Below, piece by piece: positions 14,100-15,720 of a stretch of 15,720 bases of DNA. The notes beneath the pieces are model-generated. The model saw nothing but the letters and a program-made list of their open reading frames with translations. It ran no database searches and was not told the DNA's origin. The DNA is taken from positions 1 through 15,720 of the forward strand of contig CAOKJJ010000117.1 in assembly GCA_948468465.1 (NCBI GenBank). The letters run 5' to 3'. Source of the stretch: an uncultured Eubacterium sp. (GTDB lineage: Bacteria > Bacillota_A > Clostridia > Lachnospirales > Lachnospiraceae). Position numbers and translations under genes: made by a program. Position 1 is the stretch's first letter. Every line of letters begins with the position of its first letter.

Positions 14100-15583
14100 A
14101 AGAAAATAAAAAAAGCAAAAAAAGAGAAAAATTATATGACGCCATAACAAATATCCAAGATGATTTTATTCATTTGGCATCCACGAACAATCATCATACG
14201 AAAAAAAGATGGGCCTATGCTGCTGTCTCCGCCGCAGCCATCGCTGTCATAGTAATAGCCACAGGCATCCTGTTCCCCTTGCAAAAACCAGTTTCCACCT
14301 CCGCCCGTACGATTGCCGCCGCAGATTATCCGCAGCCAGTCCTCTATCCGGAAGAAAGCGACTATATGAGTGACAGTGATGGCCTAAATGAAAATGATTA
14401 TGAACAAGCCTGCGAAGTCTGGTGGAAAGACGTGATCTCCAGAAACAAACTGACAGACGGCTATGCAGATTCCCTTCAACAGTTTCTGCAAAAAAGCATA
14501 AAACAATTTTTATCCGAATCTTCCAGCGAAAACCTGGTTTACTCGCCGCTCAATGTTTATATCTCGCTTGGAATGCTGGCAGAACTGACAGATGGAACAA
14601 GCCGGTCACAAATTCTGGAACTCTTAGACTGTAACGATATGTCCTCACTGCGCAGCCGGATTTCTTCGATGTGGAACGCAAACTACCGCGACGACGGCGC
14701 CAACGCACGAATACTGGCATCTTCTCTATGGCTGAATAACGATGTCCGTTTTGTCCCATCCACGCTGGATGTATTGGCAAAGCATTATTACGCATCCTCT
14801 TATCAGGGCATGATGGGTTCCGACGCATTTCAGCAAATGTTTCAGGACTGGCTGAGCACCCAGACCGGAAGACTGTTAGACGATTATGTATCGGATCTTG
14901 ATCTATTAAAAGAAGATACGATTCTTGCCTTAGCCACAACCGTTTATTTCCGCGGCAAATGGCAAAGCGAATTTTCCCCGGAACTTACAGCGCCGCAGAC
15001 CTTCCATTCCGACGCAGGCGATTTGGACTGCGATTTTATGCACAAGCAGATGGAAAATGCCTATTTCTCAGGTGAACATTTTTCCGCCGTTTCCCAGTCA
15101 ATGGGCGAATCCGGTTCCATGTGGTTTATTCTGCCTGATGAAGAAACTTCGGCAGCCGACCTTTTAAACGATCCCGAAGCCATGCGCTTTTTAATAACAA
15201 AAGACCGTGAAAACTGGGAGTCCCAAAAATATATGCAGATCAATCTGGCTGTTCCTAAATTTGACGTCTCCTCACAGTTTGACCTGACAAACGGACTGAA
15301 AGCACTTGGCATCACCGATGTTTTTGATCCCGAAGCATCCGATTTTTCTCCCATGACAACGGATCAAACCGGTATTTTCCTTTCCCAGGCAAAGCACGCG
15401 GTACGCACTGCTGTGGACGAAAAAGGATGCACCGCCGCAGCCTATACCGTTATGGCAATGAGCGGAGGCGGTTCACCGCGTCCGGACGGCATCGTTGATT
15501 TCATACTGGAGCGGCCATTTCTCTTTGTCATTACAGATGCCGCCGGCCTTCCGCTGTTTACAGGAATTGTCAGACAGCCTTAA
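14096..15583 (+). CDS. Membrane-anchored serpin in the anti-sigma position
   Basis: A protein of 495 residues. Residues 1-39 are basic and include KLYDAITNIQDDFIHLA, similar in style to the short cytoplasmic heads of clostridial anti-sigma factors. One transmembrane helix follows (about 40-61), then a linker and a complete serpin domain (about 123-495). Serpin marks: NLVYSPLNVYISLGMLAELTDGTS (147-169), ALATTVYFRGKW (278-289), VPKFDVSSQFDLTNGLKALG (386-405) and PFLFVITDAAGLPLFTGIV (474-492). The reactive-centre hinge reads DEKGCTAAAYTVMAM, close to the inhibitory consensus EEGTEAAAAT, so it probably inhibits a protease. The ATG overlaps the sigma stop and AAGGAG lies upstream. Bacterial serpins are usually free or lipid-anchored; a sigma-coupled transmembrane serpin is unusual. 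That its head binds the sigma factor is inference. Confidence 0.93.
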   Translation: MKENKKSKKREKLYDAITNIQDDFIHLASTNNHHTKKRWAYAAVSAAAIAVIVIATGILFPLQKPVSTSARTIAAADYPQPVLYPEESDYMSDSDGLNENDYEQACEVWWKDVISRNKLTDGYADSLQQFLQKSIKQFLSESSSENLVYSPLNVYISLGMLAELTDGTSRSQILELLDCNDMSSLRSRISSMWNANYRDDGANARILASSLWLNNDVRFVPSTLDVLAKHYYASSYQGMMGSDAFQQMFQDWLSTQTGRLLDDYVSDLDLLKEDTILALATTVYFRGKWQSEFSPELTAPQTFHSDAGDLDCDFMHKQMENAYFSGEHFSAVSQSMGESGSMWFILPDEETSAADLLNDPEAMRFLITKDRENWESQKYMQINLAVPKFDVSSQFDLTNGLKALGITDVFDPEASDFSPMTTDQTGIFLSQAKHAVRTAVDEKGCTAAAYTVMAMSGGGSPRPDGIVDFILERPFLFVITDAAGLPLFTGIVRQP

Positions 15584-15720
15584 CATTTAGGAATTTAAAA
15601 ATAATTTCTTGCGCAAAATGGCAAAATTTTAATACTATGCAACAGAATTGACAATGTGTTGCGTAATTTTATTGGCTATGCGGACGCCGGATGAGGGGCG
15701 GGGCCTGGATTTCGGCTCCT
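15584..15720. other. Region after the serpin gene, cut by the window end
   Basis: An AT-rich stretch that turns GC-rich from about 15678. It includes an inverted repeat GCAACA (15639-15644) and TGTTGC (15657-15662) with a 12-base loop holding a TTGACA (15648-15653). There is no U-tract hairpin ending the serpin message and no gene with a ribosome binding site. Confidence 0.4.

Noticed and set aside
1..15720. CRISPR arrays, tRNA or rRNA genes, complete insertion sequences
   Set aside because: No repeat-spacer pattern, cloverleaf, rRNA segment or transposase was recognized on either strand by eye.

Overview
The window looks like a chromosomal stretch of a gut-type, moderately low-GC Gram-positive anaerobe, probably Clostridia and perhaps Lachnospiraceae-like. 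The clues are purine-rich ribosome binding sites (AGGAGG type), several TTG starts, a glutamate racemase, a GH25 cell-wall lysozyme with FN3 repeats, and a CD1871A-type CXXC mini-protein beside a NapH-like ferredoxin. The species assignment is inference; nothing here fixes it.

Left edge (1-1202): a relaxase fragment carrying the HUH histidine motif but cut at both ends, a short terminator-like hairpin, and an XRE-type regulator on the minus strand. This looks like the worn end of an integrative or mobilizable element. Next comes a TIGR01212/YhcC-like radical SAM protein (minus strand, 1203-2192). On the plus strand (2427-5053) an MBOAT O-acyltransferase and an SGNH-like membrane-anchored partner form a predicted pair that acylates a surface glycan.

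Centre (5050-13084): eight minus-strand genes are tightly packed and probably partly co-transcribed. In transcription order they are: a duplicated four-cysteine mini-protein, a large FN3/Big2/GH25 secreted lysozyme, murI, a secreted transglutaminase-like protein with an FN3 domain, a bitopic membrane protein with DUF6273, a TlpA-like thioredoxin lipoprotein, a 49-residue CXXC membrane mini-protein that is easily missed, and a NapH-like polyferredoxin membrane protein. The last three overlap at their ends and form an apparent redox module. A 7-copy 9-bp tandem repeat lies between the DUF6273 and TlpA genes.

Right edge (13085-15720): a divergent plus-strand operon with a recognizable promoter encodes a sigma-70/ECF-type sigma factor and, overlapping by ATGA, a membrane-anchored serpin. 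The serpin has a short basic cytoplasmic segment, where such sigma factors usually have an anti-sigma partner, then one transmembrane helix and a complete extracytoplasmic serpin domain. It is the best candidate in the window for an undescribed system: a serpin used as the sensor half of a sigma/anti-sigma pair that would detect extracellular proteases. The last 137 bases hold no gene I can support.
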